From Prorocentrum cordatum (taxonomy: Eukaryota; Sar; Dinophyceae; Prorocentrales; Prorocentraceae), in assembly GCA_963575745.1 (NCBI GenBank), contig CAUYUJ010000681.1, forward strand, positions 486,084 to 550,083: a stretch of DNA of 64,000 nt. The letters are read 5' to 3'. The translations under genes and the position numbers were made by a program. Of the stretch, positions 1 to 12,149 are shown piece after piece. How positions within the stretch are numbered: position 1 is the stretch's first letter; the number at the start of each line of letters is the position of its first letter. The notes under the pieces are model-generated. The model saw only the letters and a list, made by a program, of their open reading frames with translations. It had not been told where the DNA came from and searched no databases.

Positions 1-1500
1 CAGAACATCGTGACCCCCAAGGATGCACAAGAACATCCAACAAGCATGAAGAACATCAGGGTACCCTCCCCGAGCCGATCTCGATCTTATACCTCGGTCC
101 GACCGTACTCCAAATTCGCTCCCATCCAAGACCCGTTGACCGGGACTTGGCGGCGGCCGGAGGGTCTGAGCTGGCTGGGCCCCGGGAAGACCGGTCGGTC
201 AAAGAGGGGGATGAAGGCAAATCCGCTCGAAATCGGCCCCCACACCACCCCGGGGGTCTGCAGTTTCTCACCCCAGAGCCTTCTTTGACGGTCCTGGGTT
301 CCGAAAGCGGTCCCCAGACACAGAAAAAGGCATAACACATGTCGAATGCAGCACCTCGAACCTCGCCCCCCGCTCTTGCTGACCGGAACCAATGCTGGAC
401 CACCTCGGACCCCCCGCCGACAACAAACCTTGACAAGTTCCTTCATGGCGAGTGACAACACCAATTGACTTAGTGTGCCTTGAAAACGCCCAGTGCGTTT
501 GTGTGCTGTTGTGCTCGTTTTTTTTACATAAGAAGAACAAAGCTTAACAAACAACGCATAACCATAAAACAGCAACAAAAATAATAGCTTCCAGCCTTCA
601 TTTGGAAACTCGTTTTTACTAGTTTCCGACTGCCGTTGTTTGATATGTTCCAGGTCTATGTGATGATGCGTTGTTTGATAGCATCGCTTCCGACACCATT
701 CCGAGGGAACGTTTTTGTAGTTCCCGGCTTCGTTTTTCATCGTTTGCAGGTCTGCCTCGCAACGTGCTCTCTTGTATGCACTATTGTTTTCTCTGGGCGT
801 GCATTGGCAATCACCCAGCAGCAACGAGGCACCAGCAGGCAGCAGCAGCGTCAAGCAGCAAGCAGCAACGCGCAACAAGAGAACGGCAGACACGATCAAG
901 CAGGGAGTTGGCGGCTGCAGCGGGCAGCAGGTGCAGCAGAGAAGCCCTTTTTGGAGGCGTCGATCTCACATCGTGCGCTGCCTGTCAGTCGCTGTCCGTC
1001 CGGCGTCGCAACGGCCGCCGTAGCGGCGGCGGCGACATCCTCAATGGTTCCGCCTCCCCTGGGCCAAGGGTCGAAGTTACATGTTTGAGACCGTCTCCAA
1101 TCTGTTTCCAGCGCGTTTTCAACGCGTTTCCAACCTCCCACTCCGGTGGGTCGGACAGCGACGGAAAGGTTACGCACGGTAAGGCTCCTCTGTTGCAGCT
1201 GCCAACTTCCTCCTGTGCTGCTTGGTGCTGCTACTACCTGCTGCTGATGCCTGCTGCTACTGCCTGCTGCTACATCCTGCTGCTATTGTCTGCTGCTGCC
1301 GATGACCGCTGCGCGGCCCTGTATCTATTATAATCGGCACTCTCGTGTTGTGCCCAATGTTCACCAGCCCGTTTTGTATACTTTCCAGGGGGCGTTTCTT
1401 TACCGTTTCCAGCTTGCGCCGATTCGTTTTAAAGTACGTTCCGAAGAACCATGCGGAAACGTTGTTTCATAGTTTCCAGGCTCCGCCTATAGCATCGTTT
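1..1500. other. Non-genic stretch with CAG/TGC tracts
   Basis: No gene recognised on either strand. Interrupted CAG repeats lie at about 805-960 and interrupted TGC/GCTGCT repeats at about 1190-1310. A short phrase like CGTTTCCAG recurs around 1100-1140 and 1380-1505. Open frames here differ in all frames and show no family pattern. Confidence 0.5.
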
Positions 1501-1938
1501 CCAGGTCACCGCCCTTGACCCACAAGATGTGTAAATGTGGGTAAACCTGAGAAAAAACGCCCTGGACGCTTCCGAGGCACACCAAGCCCATTGATAGCGG
1601 CGACTACCGCCGACGCATGAGGTCCGCATTCGCGCCCCGCGCGCAGAGGCGGTACCCGCGACAGGCTGTGCGCGCCTCGGCCTCGGAGATGCGAGCGGCG
1701 TGCAGGAGGCGGTGCTGCTCGGGTAGGCGGTGTCCTGGGCTGGCCGGCCCTTCCCCAGCAAGGGGGACCAGCACGGGCGGAGGATGGGAGGACGTCGACT
1801 GTCCACCTCGGCGACCCTGGCTGGGCAACGACTGGCGTACACGCACAGATCCATATGCACACGCATCTTGTGCTCCATCCCGGAAGCCCTGAGCCCAACC
1901 AAACGAACATCTCTTGGGAGGGCACACGATACGTCCAA

Positions 1939-2050
1939 CGGCTTCCGCTGGCGAAGCCGCCCTCGTTTGGAGTCCGCCGGCCTTCCGCCGGGGAAGAGAC
2001 GTCAACTCCTTCGAGCCCCCGAAGGCGAAGCCCTTTCCGGAACGCCTCTC
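1939..2050. repeat. Dispersed ~100-bp repeat R1, copy 1
   Basis: Shares with copies at 2897-3020 and 11823-11930 the order: a CTTCCGCCGG-type start, GAGGAAGAGA-like middle, CAACTCCTTCGA, then CGAAGGCGAAGCCCTTTC and an ACGCC end. Similarity is clear by eye but gapped. No coding frame is conserved among the copies. Confidence 0.6.
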
Positions 2051-2896
2051 ATGCATTTGCACAAGAAATGCCTCCGCGGCCAAGTCAGCAGGGCGCATAC
2101 ACCAATCCTGGCAACATGCTGGGCCTGGCAAGAATCGGTGAGGTGTGGCTGACGTCCCCCGAGTGGACGCGCATCTCCTCTAGCGGCACACACAAGAGGT
2201 GGCGTGAGGGAGGCGGCCTTGTGCGAGGGCGCGGACTCTGAAGAGTTCTTGGGGTTCTTGAAAGCACTCGTGCATTCTTGGAGGCCTCTTTGGAAGGCTC
2301 AATCCCCTCTCAGGTCAAAACGAGCATCCAGGATAAAGGTTGAGGGTGCAAGGCCCCGCACCAAAAGCACCATGCCTTCTCCGGCACCGCACCCCTCCCC
2401 CTCGCCTCATTCCTCATTCCCTTGCGCACGCCGCCGAGGCTTCTTGGGCCAGGTGCGGTTGGCCGCTATGCTATATCCATGCCCACATCCCCGCCTCTCG
2501 AGGTCGAGGAGTACGGATTTCCCAGGCGGTGTACAGGTACAGAAGCCATGCGCCAGCCTTTGGCGCGGCGCTTGGGCAAATAAGCGAGAGTGAGAGGCCA
2601 AACAACGCAACGCGTCACGACTGTGGCGCAGAAAACGGAGCACTGCACGACTTGTGAAGCAGATCGAACAAAGCACAGTACGGGCAAAGAAGACGGAGGA
2701 AGACGAGAAGGAGGAAGGCGACGACGACGTATGCATAGACAGCCTTTGACCTCACAAACTGATGGGCCCTTTGCAACTTGGGGCGGCCGCGTGTTCGGAC
2801 CAAATGCCACTGCTTTGTTGCATGTGTTCCCCATGCGGTGGATATGTGGCGGGTTCTGGGAATCCTGAACAGAGAAACCTTACCATCTCTAGCGAG

Positions 2897-3020
2897 GCGG
2901 ATTTTTACTTCCGCGGGCTTCCGCCGGCGGAGTCGCCTCCGTTTTACTTCCGCCGCCTGCCGCCAAGGAAGAGATGGGAACTGCTTCGATCCTCGAAGGC
3001 GAGGCCCTTTCGGTAACGCC
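2897..3020. repeat. Dispersed ~100-bp repeat R1, copy 2
   Basis: Second copy of R1. It contains the block GATCCTCGAAGGCGAGGCCC, which is also present in copy 3 with one change. Confidence 0.6.
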
Positions 3021-3567
3021 CCATTTGCTCCCCAGGCGGTGGATCTGCACAGACCCAGCGTCGGAGCGTTGCTGCCTACAGGGCCGGATGCGGAGCGGGG
3101 AACACGGGGTTTGGGGGGGCCCATCCAGGGCCCCTGATCTGGCCCAGGTCCGCGCGGTCCCCCCAAATTGCGACCATGGCATCTTCTGATCCCCATCGAT
3201 CGACATCTCGGCCGGCGCACATACACGTCGTTCAGTTCGAATCGTGCTCAGTTCCAATCGTGCTCGTTTCTAACTGTTCCTGGCCCCCTAGTGGCCAGGA
3301 AGAGACCCAGGACAGAACAATTAGAAATGAAAGGATCTTGGCCCCCAAAAAAAATCAACACATGTTCGAATACTTAGAAATGAACAACGTGTATGCAAAC
3401 AATCCTAAGACTCGGAGCGCTGCTGCCTGTGGAGGGCCAGGCGCCGTCCACCCAGCTCCGGCCCGCGGACGCGCGCTCGCGGGGCCAGCCCGCGCGAGCC
3501 CGACGAGCGACGCGCCACCGCCCCGAGCGACGCGGTGGAGGGCTGTCCTCCCCCTGCTGGACCAGAG

Positions 3568-3664
3568 TCCTCCTCCTCCCCCTCCTCTTCCTCCTCCTCC
3601 TCCTCCTCCTCCTCGTCCTCCTCCTCCTCCTCCTCCTCCTCCTCCTCCTCTTCCTCCTCCCAAT
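3568..3664. repeat. CTC/CCT trinucleotide microsatellite
   Basis: About 95 bp of interrupted CTC repeats. It lies inside a 567-codon open frame that I reject as a gene. Confidence 0.95.
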
Positions 3665-4010
3665 CCTCCTTCTAATCTTCCTCCTCCACTGACCACAGCA
3701 GAAACCCCCTCGACGGCTAACACGAGCCCAAGACGGCCCCAGGGTCCCAGAGGGCCCGGAGACGGCCCAAGATTGCCCCACGAGGCCCCCGACCAAGACG
3801 ACCCAACAGGACCCCAGGACAAACCCACCATGGCTCAAGAGGGCCGCCACACGAGCGCCCGAAGAATGACAGGGAAGAGGAAAAGGAAGGGGGGGGTGGA
3901 AGAGGGGGGAGGGGGAACGGGGAGGACGAGGAGAGGGAAAGGCTCCGCGGCACGTCGTGGAAGAGCACGTCACACGCTGCGGCGCTGGCCTGCCAGCAGC
4001 GAGAGCAGCA

Positions 4011-4075
4011 AACCAAACACAACTTCCGGATGCGGTGGCTTCCCGTCGAAGCTCCGCGCGGACTTCCGGGATCGA
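4011..4075. repeat. Possible half copy of the foldback (introner-like) family
   Basis: Contains GAAGCTCCGCGCGGACTTCC, related to the GGAGGTCCGCGCGGA core of the foldback copies at about 9.5, 21.4, 24.1 and 25.3 kb, with AACTTCCGG nearby as in those arms. The second arm is not clear, so this may be a decayed or partial copy. Confidence 0.35.
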
Positions 4076-4152
4076 TGCCGGGCCTCCCATTGCGGGGCCT
4101 CCGGCGTCGCCCCCGACGGGCTCCGCGCGCCGGGGGGGAGAGGGGGGCCAGC

Positions 4153-4214
4153 CCTCCTCCTCCTCCTCCTCCTCCTCCTCCTCCTCCTCCTCCTCCTCCT
4201 CCTCCTCCTCCTCC
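4153..4214. repeat. (CTC)n microsatellite
   Basis: About 20 uninterrupted CTC units. Confidence 0.97.
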
Positions 4215-4239
4215 TATCTTTGCGCAGAGTGAACAACCC

Positions 4240-6480
4240 TCGGCCCGAAAATAGGGAGTGTTATTCTGGAAGTTCTGGCCCAGGGTGTCTCCAGCTCGTC
4301 GCGCCACTGTGGAGCCCCTGGGGCCCTTTCAGCCTCGTGATGAGTGCCCTGGAGGCCGTGGAAGCCTCCCTGGAAATCCTGGGCACACCTTGGCCCAGGG
4401 ACACTTCTAGCAACACCCGATCCTCGCCCAATCGAAACATCCAACCTCTCGAGAAGATCGAGACAATCAGCTTTTTCACCATACCGTCGGGAAGACGCAA
4501 GACTCGAGTTATGGGGACCCCAGCGCGCCGACGGCGACCAAGCGCCCGCGCAGCTTCGGGGGGCAGGATCAGTATCAACGAGACGCCACTTGCTGCTGAA
4601 GACACGCCACGCCTTCGGCCACAGACGAAGGGCAACACGCCGACGGGCTCCCAACGGCGGCGTATCACTGGCCCTATTTGTTGCTTCGCTGCCAGCAAGT
4701 CCCGATGGGTGCACGCACGCGCGGGGTCTGTCCTTTCGCATCGCCTTCCACTCCCGCCTTGCGACTCGAGAGCACAGGGCGAGGACGGTCTTGCGGCAGG
4801 GTTGCCAACTCCCCAATTCGCGATGGACTACAATCGAGATTCGGGCGTGTACGCTGCTTCCCTCTCGCCTCCTCGATGATGCTCTTTCCTCCTCCCGAGC
4901 GGTGGCACCCGCGTCCTGGTCGTCGTCCAGGCTGGCCTCCAACTTGAGCTCCGCGCACTCCCCGCCGGCGTGGATGGAGAACGTGCGGATAAGCGGCTCC
5001 CCCTCCTGGGCACCGAGAGCAAATGAGGAAAAGGCAGGGTGAGGATGCGTCCAGACGAAGATCAAGCGGGAAGCTGCAACAACATTGGCACAGAAGGATC
5101 GGGTCCTGCGGGAAGCGGGTCCTCTCCCCCGAGGACCAGCTCTTCATCCTGAGCCGTGACGGCCCCTTGGCCCGTAGAGGGGAGCCCCAAACCTGCCCCA
5201 AACCCTTGGGACACGTTTCCCTGAGGGGCCCCCTTTGCTTCACGGCGGTGAAAGCTGGCGGGACTGGAGGATGCACCAGGCACCGCGACCATGCCCAGAG
5301 AGCTCCAGAACGCCCTGATGCGGCGTGGGAACAGATCGTGGCGCCTTGACGACACTTCCTGGCCCCAGGACCCTCCAAGACACTCCCTCGGCGACTCCGG
5401 AAGAGAAGCTGGCCCGGGGAAGAGGTCCAGGCCTCCGAGGGGGCCCACGCTGCGAGACAGTCACGACGCCGGAGGTGGGGTGTGACCATGGCCCGAGGTG
5501 GCCCGGGCTTTTCCATGGAGTCCCCGTCGAGCTAAGCCCGGGCACTATCGGATGGCGTGTCGCCGCGGCGGCCCCCGCGACGCGCTATGCCTTGCAAAGC
5601 GATGGCTTGTCGCTCCGCTCCCCAGGGCGGGAGGCGCGGAAAGGCTCGGGACGCCGACGCCGGGGGGGCCGAGAAGTGGACAGCGCGTCGCGCCGAAACG
5701 CGGCGGGGCAGAAGCGGTGGTGCGACACGCCCTCCCGAAATGCCCGACCGACCGTAACAGCAGCGCGCGATGAGGGCCAGCAGCAGCGCAGGCGTCGCGC
5801 ACCCCAACCGGAGGCACTCGAGCCACAGAGCCGTGCTGCGCGGCGCGCGGCGCAGCCCAACAGGATCCCAACCGAGAGTTAGTGGTGGCCCCCGCTTCTC
5901 CGGGGAGGCCCGAGGAGGGCCTCCAGAGGCACCCGGTCACGAGGCCGAGGCGGGCAGCGAGGGGGCCCGGGCAGTGGCGCCGAGAGCCGGTGGGAGCACC
6001 TTGGGCTCCAGACCTCCGACGGTCGTGGCTCTCGCCGGTGCGGGGCCCCACTGAGCTCTCGACACTGGGCCGGCCCGTCCCGAGTCCATATGCGAGGCCG
6101 AACACTCCGAGGACAAAAGCGTACCCTGGCTTGGCTAAGATTTGAAGCCAGAAGTATGCCTTGCTGTATTGATCTGCACCTATCTGGGTCAACGCTGAAG
6201 CAACAGGCCTGACCCACACTTGTAGAACAGTGTTAGCTTCAATGCTGGGCTTATTGCCGCTTGCTTGCTGCAATGACCAAAGGAAGGGGGAGGAGGGGGA
6301 CGGAAAAGAGATGATAGAAACGGCGCGGTGGGGGGAGAGCAACCAAAAGGAGGAGCAGCAGGAAGACTACGACGGGGACCGAAAGCAGAGGAGTGGAAGT
6401 AGGGACAACATTCCACCCTGTCATCATCTTCGTTTCGAGCCTCCTCCTGTTCCTCTTCTCGACCTCCGCTTCTTTCTGCA
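4240..6480. other. No gene recognised
   Basis: GC-rich DNA with long overlapping frames on both strands and no family motif. A copy of dispersed repeat R2 lies at about 5100-5155. Nothing else could be supported. Confidence 0.5.
5100..5155. repeat. Dispersed repeat R2, copy 1
   Basis: Ends in GACCAGCTCTTCATCCTGAG after a C-rich block, matching the end of copies at 9582-9632 and 54555-54640, which read GGGCCAGCTTCTCATCCTGA or close variants. Confidence 0.45.
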
Positions 6481-6483
6481 CAT

Positions 6484-6540
6484 CCTGTTCTCCTCCTCCT
6501 CCTCCTCCTCTTCATCCTCATCCTCCTCCTCCACCTCCCT
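6484..6540. repeat. CTC-rich microsatellite
   Basis: Interrupted CTC/TCC repeats. Confidence 0.9.
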
Positions 6541-6649
6541 GCCAACACTCTACTGGCACTCGATCATCCCCCTTCCACGGTCATGGATGCGCTTGCAGAA
6601 TACGGGGCCCAAGCAGACACGACACATCACACAAACAAAAACAATCAAA

Positions 6650-6724
6650 CAAGCACACACACACACACCACACACGCACACACACACACACGCACAACCA
6701 CACACACAACACACACACACACTT
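6650..6724. repeat. (CA)n microsatellite
   Basis: Interrupted CA repeat of about 75 bp. A second CA tract of about 45 bp lies at 6916-6962. Confidence 0.95.
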
Positions 6725-6915
6725 TTGCGTCGGCGGCTAGGCAGAGTCACTGCGCTGGCGATAGAAGCGAAACGGGGCAGACGTTGAGCGAACTGTGCCA
6801 CCACGCAGGAGGGGGGGGGAGGAAGACGACAAGGCGACGGCCGAGAGGAGGAAGCGGGCCGGGGCCGCTCAGTTGGGCGGGGTGCCCAGGGCGCGTGGCG
6901 CTGCCGTCACCGCCG

Positions 6916-6962
6916 CACACACACACACAGACACACACACACAAACACACACACACACACGC
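6916..6962. repeat. (CA)n microsatellite
   Basis: Second CA tract, separated from the first by about 190 bp of GC-rich sequence. Confidence 0.95.
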
Positions 6963-6964
6963 AA

Positions 6965-7765
6965 AATACCGAACCGCGACGGCTCTGTTTTCAATGGTTT
7001 CGTCCGTTTCCTTGCTCTGGGGCCAGGGATGAAAAACCGACCCCCAGCGAACACAGATAGCACCCCAACTGTCGAAACAGGACCCCGAAAGTAGCGAACA
7101 TCCCCGGCAGGGAGCAGCAACCGCAGAGCTCTGGCGGCTCGACATGCTCGAATCCCTCTCGACAACTCCCCGGGTATGGCACATTTCGTCCTGAGTCGCT
7201 TGGTTGATCTCCCAGGGCTCGGGGCCCAAATCACCCATCGGTCGGTAGAAATGGGTGGAGACATGAACTGGGAAGGTGCTGAAAACAGATTGGCAATGTG
7301 AATTTCCGCCCAACCCCCGAGGAGGAGGGACGAGGGAGGACCGCCCGACTCTTGAAATAGGACGTCGCCACCAAAGATCGGGATCTGGAAGTCCAGAGAT
7401 GCCTACTTTCAACAGCCGATGGGCAAGGTGGCGGAAAATTAGCCGCTTGGATGTCGTAGAGACATCAGATGTCCGGAAGCATCCCCCAGCGTAGAATCCG
7501 CTCACCCCCCCCCGTATCAAGACCCACCCTGGCCGCGCTTCCGAGCTGCGTCTGGCCATGGCGGCGACAACCATCCGGAAAACCCGCACGGAACGACGGG
7601 GTCGCTGCTGGCGGCGGCGGCCCTCCTGCGGCGAGGGCGCAGTGGCCAGGAACTCCTCGGCGCCCGGCAGGGAGAGCGGAGGCCAGGGAGCGACGCCGGC
7701 GGGAAGTTCTGAGCAAGGGCCACCCGCGCCACGCCTTCCCTCCTCGCCTTGCGGACCTTCCCCCC
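6965..7765. other. No gene recognised
   Basis: No protein family, RNA gene or clear repeat could be supported. A CCT microsatellite begins at about 7770. Confidence 0.5.
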
Positions 7766-7769
7766 CGCG

Positions 7770-7825
7770 CCCGCCTCCTCCTCCTCTTCCTCCTCCTCCT
7801 CCTCCTCCTCCTCCTCCCTCCTCCG
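7770..7825. repeat. CCT microsatellite
   Basis: About 55 bp of CTC/CCT repeats with few interruptions. Confidence 0.9.
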
Positions 7826-8059
7826 TCCTTTTCCCTTGTAGATAACTCAACTCCTCCTGATCGCACCCACATGGCCCATGAGCGTGTCGGAACGGCGGGC
7901 CGAGCGTCTCGCCTCAGCACTCCTCGCCGCTTATGACCCTGAAGCCTGATTGGCTCCCGATGGGGAGGGGGTGGCGGCTCAGAACGGGGCTCTCGCCCTG
8001 TACCAGCTAAAAAGGTGGAAGGCCGGTGGTTTGCCAGAGTGGGCGCCGCACAGATCCCC

Positions 8060-8720
8060 CATGAAAAAGCTTTCAATTGTTGCAAGCGTGGTGGAGAGGA
8101 GTGGTCCGCAAAGTGATGCTCTCGCCAATCGCCGCACACACTCGTCTTAGAAGCTTGCAGATGGTATAAGCATGGATGCGGGTCGTTATCGAAATTGGGC
8201 GCTCGCCATAGCGCCGCTCACGTTCGTCCGAGTGGTTTGCATCAGCTACAGGGATGGAGCGCGGTAAGCGGGGTTCACGCCTGAGCGCCGTGTACTTTCG
8301 CCCTTAACACCTGACCAACTACAGGGATGGAAAACTGCTGGTTTTCAAAAAAGAGCTAGCGCGCATTCATTGCAAAAACTTGCAACCGGTATAAGGGTGG
8401 CGGGCGGCTGGTTTTCAAAATCAGATTTTCGCCGTTCCGCCGCCCACATTCGATTTAAAAACTTGCAACAGCTACACATATGGGGGGGCGTCGTTTCCTA
8501 CATGGGGCTGTCGCGTGAGACTTCTTCAAACTTCACGGCCTGAAGGTTGAACGCAGAAACCAACTTCTCAGATGTAGGGCATGTTTTAGAAAATGGGGCC
8601 CTGGCTTTTAAATTCCTTCACTCGAAAGACCGAATGGGTAAACTTCCGCAACAACTGCACGGATGGGACAGGCTGTTTTTCAAACCGGCGGCCTGGTTAA
8701 ACACATCGTTCCACTTTGTG
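8060..8720. repeat. Degenerate tandem repeat, unit about 75-90 bp
   Basis: Phrases such as AACTTGCAACAGCTACA, GGGATGG and GGCTGGTTTTCAAAA recur at about 8154, 8240, 8316, 8380, 8465 and 8650. Units are highly diverged and unevenly spaced. The stretch is less GC-rich than its surroundings and has no convincing coding frame. Confidence 0.6.
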
Positions 8721-8739
8721 AGCATACCTCTTCGAATCC

Positions 8740-9440
8740 CTTGCAATGTGTGAGAATGTGTTGGGTGACAAGACAATAAGCATTCTATACGTTCTATCAT
8801 TGAGTTTGAGTTAGATATAATATTCTGCAGGTTCAAATATGTACGAAACATGTGTAGGACATGTGTTGGCACGTTTGATACATAGTGCAAACATCTTCTA
8901 GACACGTGGAAATTATTTGGCAAACTGCCTCCTCTCCACTGATCGTCTTCCACAACTAGGATGACGCAATCCACCTCATTCTCACATCGGACATGTCGCC
9001 AGAATGGCAGGCCGATAGGCCGCCAAACTTTCAAGAGGACACTTGTTGCGATGAAGCGAAAGGTTCGTCGAGACTTTTCAGGAAGGCGCTCGGGACGAGG
9101 GAGTGCGCTGCAGCATCGATGACGCATCGTACGTTTACTGCGTTCTACTCTTCCCCCCTTTCCCGACCACGATCTGCCCAGGAGCTCAAGGCTGCTCCCA
9201 GGGCCCAGCCTGGCCAATCGTCCATTCCAGCTTGTTCCAACAAGCCTAATAAGCCGAGGCCGAGGCGCGGAGGGCTGGAGCTGGCGGAGCGATGCGCTAT
9301 CCAACAACTCCCGAGCGCATGCCGATCAAGCTTTGGGACCGAGCCTGATTGATAAGAGTGATGCCGGAGTGGGACAGATTTCGACCGCGGAGAAAATTAC
9401 CAATGCCGGTGCTGGATTTGACCTCTCACGGGTTGCATCC
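8740..9440. other. No gene recognised
   Basis: Mixed-composition DNA. A 229-codon minus-strand frame covers much of it but matches no family I know. Confidence 0.45.
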
Positions 9441-9444
9441 TGCC

Positions 9445-9540
9445 CAGAGAGGCAAACAACGTCACAAATCATAGACATGAACTGTCGGAGGTCCGCGCGA
9501 ACCTCTGAAGGTTCGCGTTTGCGCATGCCGCTTTTGGTTA
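9445..9540. mobile_element. Foldback (introner-like) element, copy at 9.5 kb
   Basis: An imperfect hairpin centred near 9496. The core GAGGT...ACCTC is closed by a GCGC loop, and pairing continues outward for about 25 bp with scattered mismatches and G-T pairs. The left arm reads ATGAACTGTCGGAGGTCCGC, closely like the arm of PP1 intron 2 at 25285-25304. No coding function is inferred. It lies in non-genic DNA. Confidence 0.65.
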
Positions 9541-9581
9541 TTCGACCCTCCCCGAGCCGACTCTTTTCTGGTTCAACACGG

Positions 9582-9632
9582 ACTCCCCGGAATTCCTGAC
9601 CCTTTCCGCAGGGCCAGCTTCTCATCCTGACT
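9582..9632. repeat. Dispersed repeat R2, copy 2
   Basis: Starts CCCCGGAATTCCTGACCC and ends GGGCCAGCTTCTCATCCTGA, like the copies at 54190-54262 and 54555-54640. A weaker relative lies at about 9884-9930. Confidence 0.55.
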
Positions 9633-9639
9633 CGTCGGC

Positions 9640-11550
9640 AGTCCAGGCACCTGGCGAGGGCTCTCAATGGCCGAAAGCAACGGAAAACCTACGCCTTGAT
9701 TTTCAAGACGTCGGAAGCCTGGGCTCGGGGTGGCCGCTCGGAGCGATCTGGGCACTCCCACAACGACCTCGGGAAGGCACAGCTGCTGGAAGGTACCCCG
9801 AGGCTGGAAGACGTCCGGTACACGACGAAAACGTGCGAAGACCTCGACCTAGATCTCCGACGATGTTTTTTCCGTCAGCGACCCCGGAGCTCCGGACCCC
9901 TTCCCCGGCACCAACTTTGTGTCTTGGATACGGCTTTGATGACCGGGCACAAAAGCTACCCCTGGAAGGCGACGGTGGGGGGAAGCGCCTGCATTGCACC
10001 AAACATGCTGCTCTGAGCGATCCCCACCCGAGAGCGCGAGGCAGGATATCCAGGGAGCACCTGGGCCCCTGGGGCCTGGCGGCCACGGTTGGACAGTCGT
10101 CATTCCTCGAAGACGCGCAGCGGGACACCCAGGGAGCACTGGAATCCTTGGGGCCTGGCGGCCGTGGCATGCAGGGCGTGCGCGACGTGTCGAGAGCCTT
10201 TTCTCTTCGAGTCGGGAGCGAGACAGCACATCGTTGGCACCCTGCTGTTGGTAGCCTGGTAGCTCTTCCGCGTGTTGCTCCGGCGTCTCCGTCCGAAGGC
10301 CCCGTGTGCCTTCAACAGTGACACGCTGGTGCGTTCCCCACGGCGGCGTGTCATTGATACTGTTCTGGCTCTCCGGTTGATGCGGGCTCACAAACTATGC
10401 AAGCTTGAGCGGCCTAGCGTCCGCCTGGACGACCGGCCCTCCCTTCTCCTCCCGTTCTCGTGCGTCCGCTACATGCGTTTCTAATGCGGGGGCGGTGCCT
10501 TCTTGGCCCCGCCTGTGGAAGAGTCCACGGCTGCCGGCTGGGGGTCGCAACGCCGAGGGGGGAATCATAATAACTCTTTCGCTGCGGGGGGAATAATAAT
10601 AATAATGATGATAACTCTTTCGTGGCTGGTAACGCTGTTCCCCCCTGAGAGAGGACTGGGGGGCCCTCTCTTTATCATTCCGGAGCTAACAATACTGGCC
10701 TTGCTCCCCGATTAAGTCTGACAGCCTCACCCTGTTGGGTGGGGAATCAACCACTCTGGGGGGACAGGAAGCTACCGATACCACTATACTTTCCAGACCG
10801 CTCCCGTGGTGCGCTCCGCCCACGACTTCGAGGCAAATCCAGTCGGGCGACGAAGGGTCTCCAGGACGAGCCGCGGCATCGGTATCTTCTCCCCCCTTCT
10901 GCTGCCCGGAAGACTGGGGGGCTTCGAGGCCTGGGCTCGCGCGAGCTCCTCGAAGCTGCCCGCGCTCGGCCACTGCCGCGCCGGCCAGGCCCGCTCCTGG
11001 GCGGCAACGACTGGGGGGGGGCAGCTCAGGGGGGGGACACATCGACCTGGACTCGGCGATACATTGCCAGTGTATCGGCGATAGGCCCCCGATAGCGAAT
11101 CCGCACCCTCCTGTACGGGGTGAGGCTATCAAACCTCCATCGGCGATCATTGGGCAATTGGGGGTCGATGCGTTACCCCCGAGCCTATGGGAAGGAAACG
11201 GGAACACTGACCAAGGCTGAAGGCAGAAACATCGTCTCGACCTTGGTCACCGTCCATCTCGGTCAGCCTCCATTCTTGGAGCATCCTCGCGAATCGGCAA
11301 AGGACGACATGGACCATGAACAAGATCGGCATCGACAAGATCTGGAGACACCTTGGTCATGGTCCCCGTGCTTCTTTCCTCGACCTACCTGCCTATCGTT
11401 GCCCCTTTCGGAGCCGACGAGAGAGGCGAATAGCCCAGGGGCGGGCATTACACGTATCCCGCCGGGGAGAGTCGTCGAAGACATGGACCATCGGCGCCCC
11501 TGCATACAACTTGTTGTTGTCGTTGTCCCACCTGCGACCCAGCTCGCGAT
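9640..11550. other. No gene recognised
   Basis: Long opposing frames without a family pattern. A short AATAAT/ATGATAACTCTTTCG duplication lies at about 10560-10622. Nothing else stands out. Confidence 0.45.
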
Positions 11551-11559
11551 CCACACGAG

Positions 11560-11790
11560 ACCCGCCCGTGACCCACCCGAGACCCGCCCGCGACCGGCCG
11601 GCAACCCGCCCGCGACCCACCCGCGACCAACCCGCGACCCACCCGCGACCCACCGGCGACCCACCGGCAACCCGCCCGCGACCCACCCGCGACCAACCCG
11701 CGACCCACCCGCGACCCGCCCGAAACCCACCCGCGACCCACCCGTGAACCACCCACGACCCACAAACGACCCACCCCTTGCCCGCCCCCG
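11560..11790. repeat. 10-bp tandem array (CGACCCACCC)n
   Basis: About 23 units of a decamer close to CGACCCACCC, with variants such as CGACCAACCC and CGACCCGCCC. Being out of phase with codons, it gives repetitive arginine/proline/threonine-rich peptides on the plus strand and glycine/arginine/tryptophan-rich ones on the minus strand. I treat these as non-coding. Confidence 0.9.
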
Positions 11791-11822
11791 CACTCTTGTC
11801 CGCAACTGCGGGGTGCTACGCA

Positions 11823-11930
11823 TGGCCGGTTCTTGCTCCCGCCGGCTGCTCCCGCCGAGGAAAAGGAGGCAACTCCTTGGATCCTCGAAGGCAAGGCCCT
11901 TTCTGGGACGCCTCACGTCGTATACGGCTT
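11823..11930. repeat. Dispersed ~100-bp repeat R1, copy 3
   Basis: Directly follows the decamer array. Shares CAACTCCTTGGATCCTCGAA and GGCAAGGCCCTTTC with the copies near 2.0 and 2.9 kb. Confidence 0.6.
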
Positions 11931-12149
11931 CCCCCCCGGGCAATTTGCCCCTCTGGCCATCGCTCGGACGTCCATTCCCCGTGCTTTTTGTTGGCTTCGT
12001 GCGTGGCTTCTTCGCCACCTGGATTGCATCGGCTTCGCCCCCCTGGACGCTGTCGTGAGCCGCCTGATCCGCGGCCCTGCGCGCGTTAGGTAATTTAGTC
12101 GCGTCCGCGGCCCGTTCGCGACCTTCCGCCGCTGGCGCTTCCGCCTGCG

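Larger units (their letters stand above)
1501..3560. other. No gene recognised
   Basis: GC-rich DNA without a recognisable protein or RNA gene. It contains two of the three copies of a dispersed repeat of about 100 bp, listed separately. Open frames overlap on both strands and look like chance frames in GC-rich sequence. Confidence 0.5.

Noticed and set aside
3176-4879. 567-codon plus-strand open frame
   Set aside because: Composed largely of CTC microsatellite-derived proline and leucine runs in GC-rich DNA; opposing frames are open too and no family motif is present.
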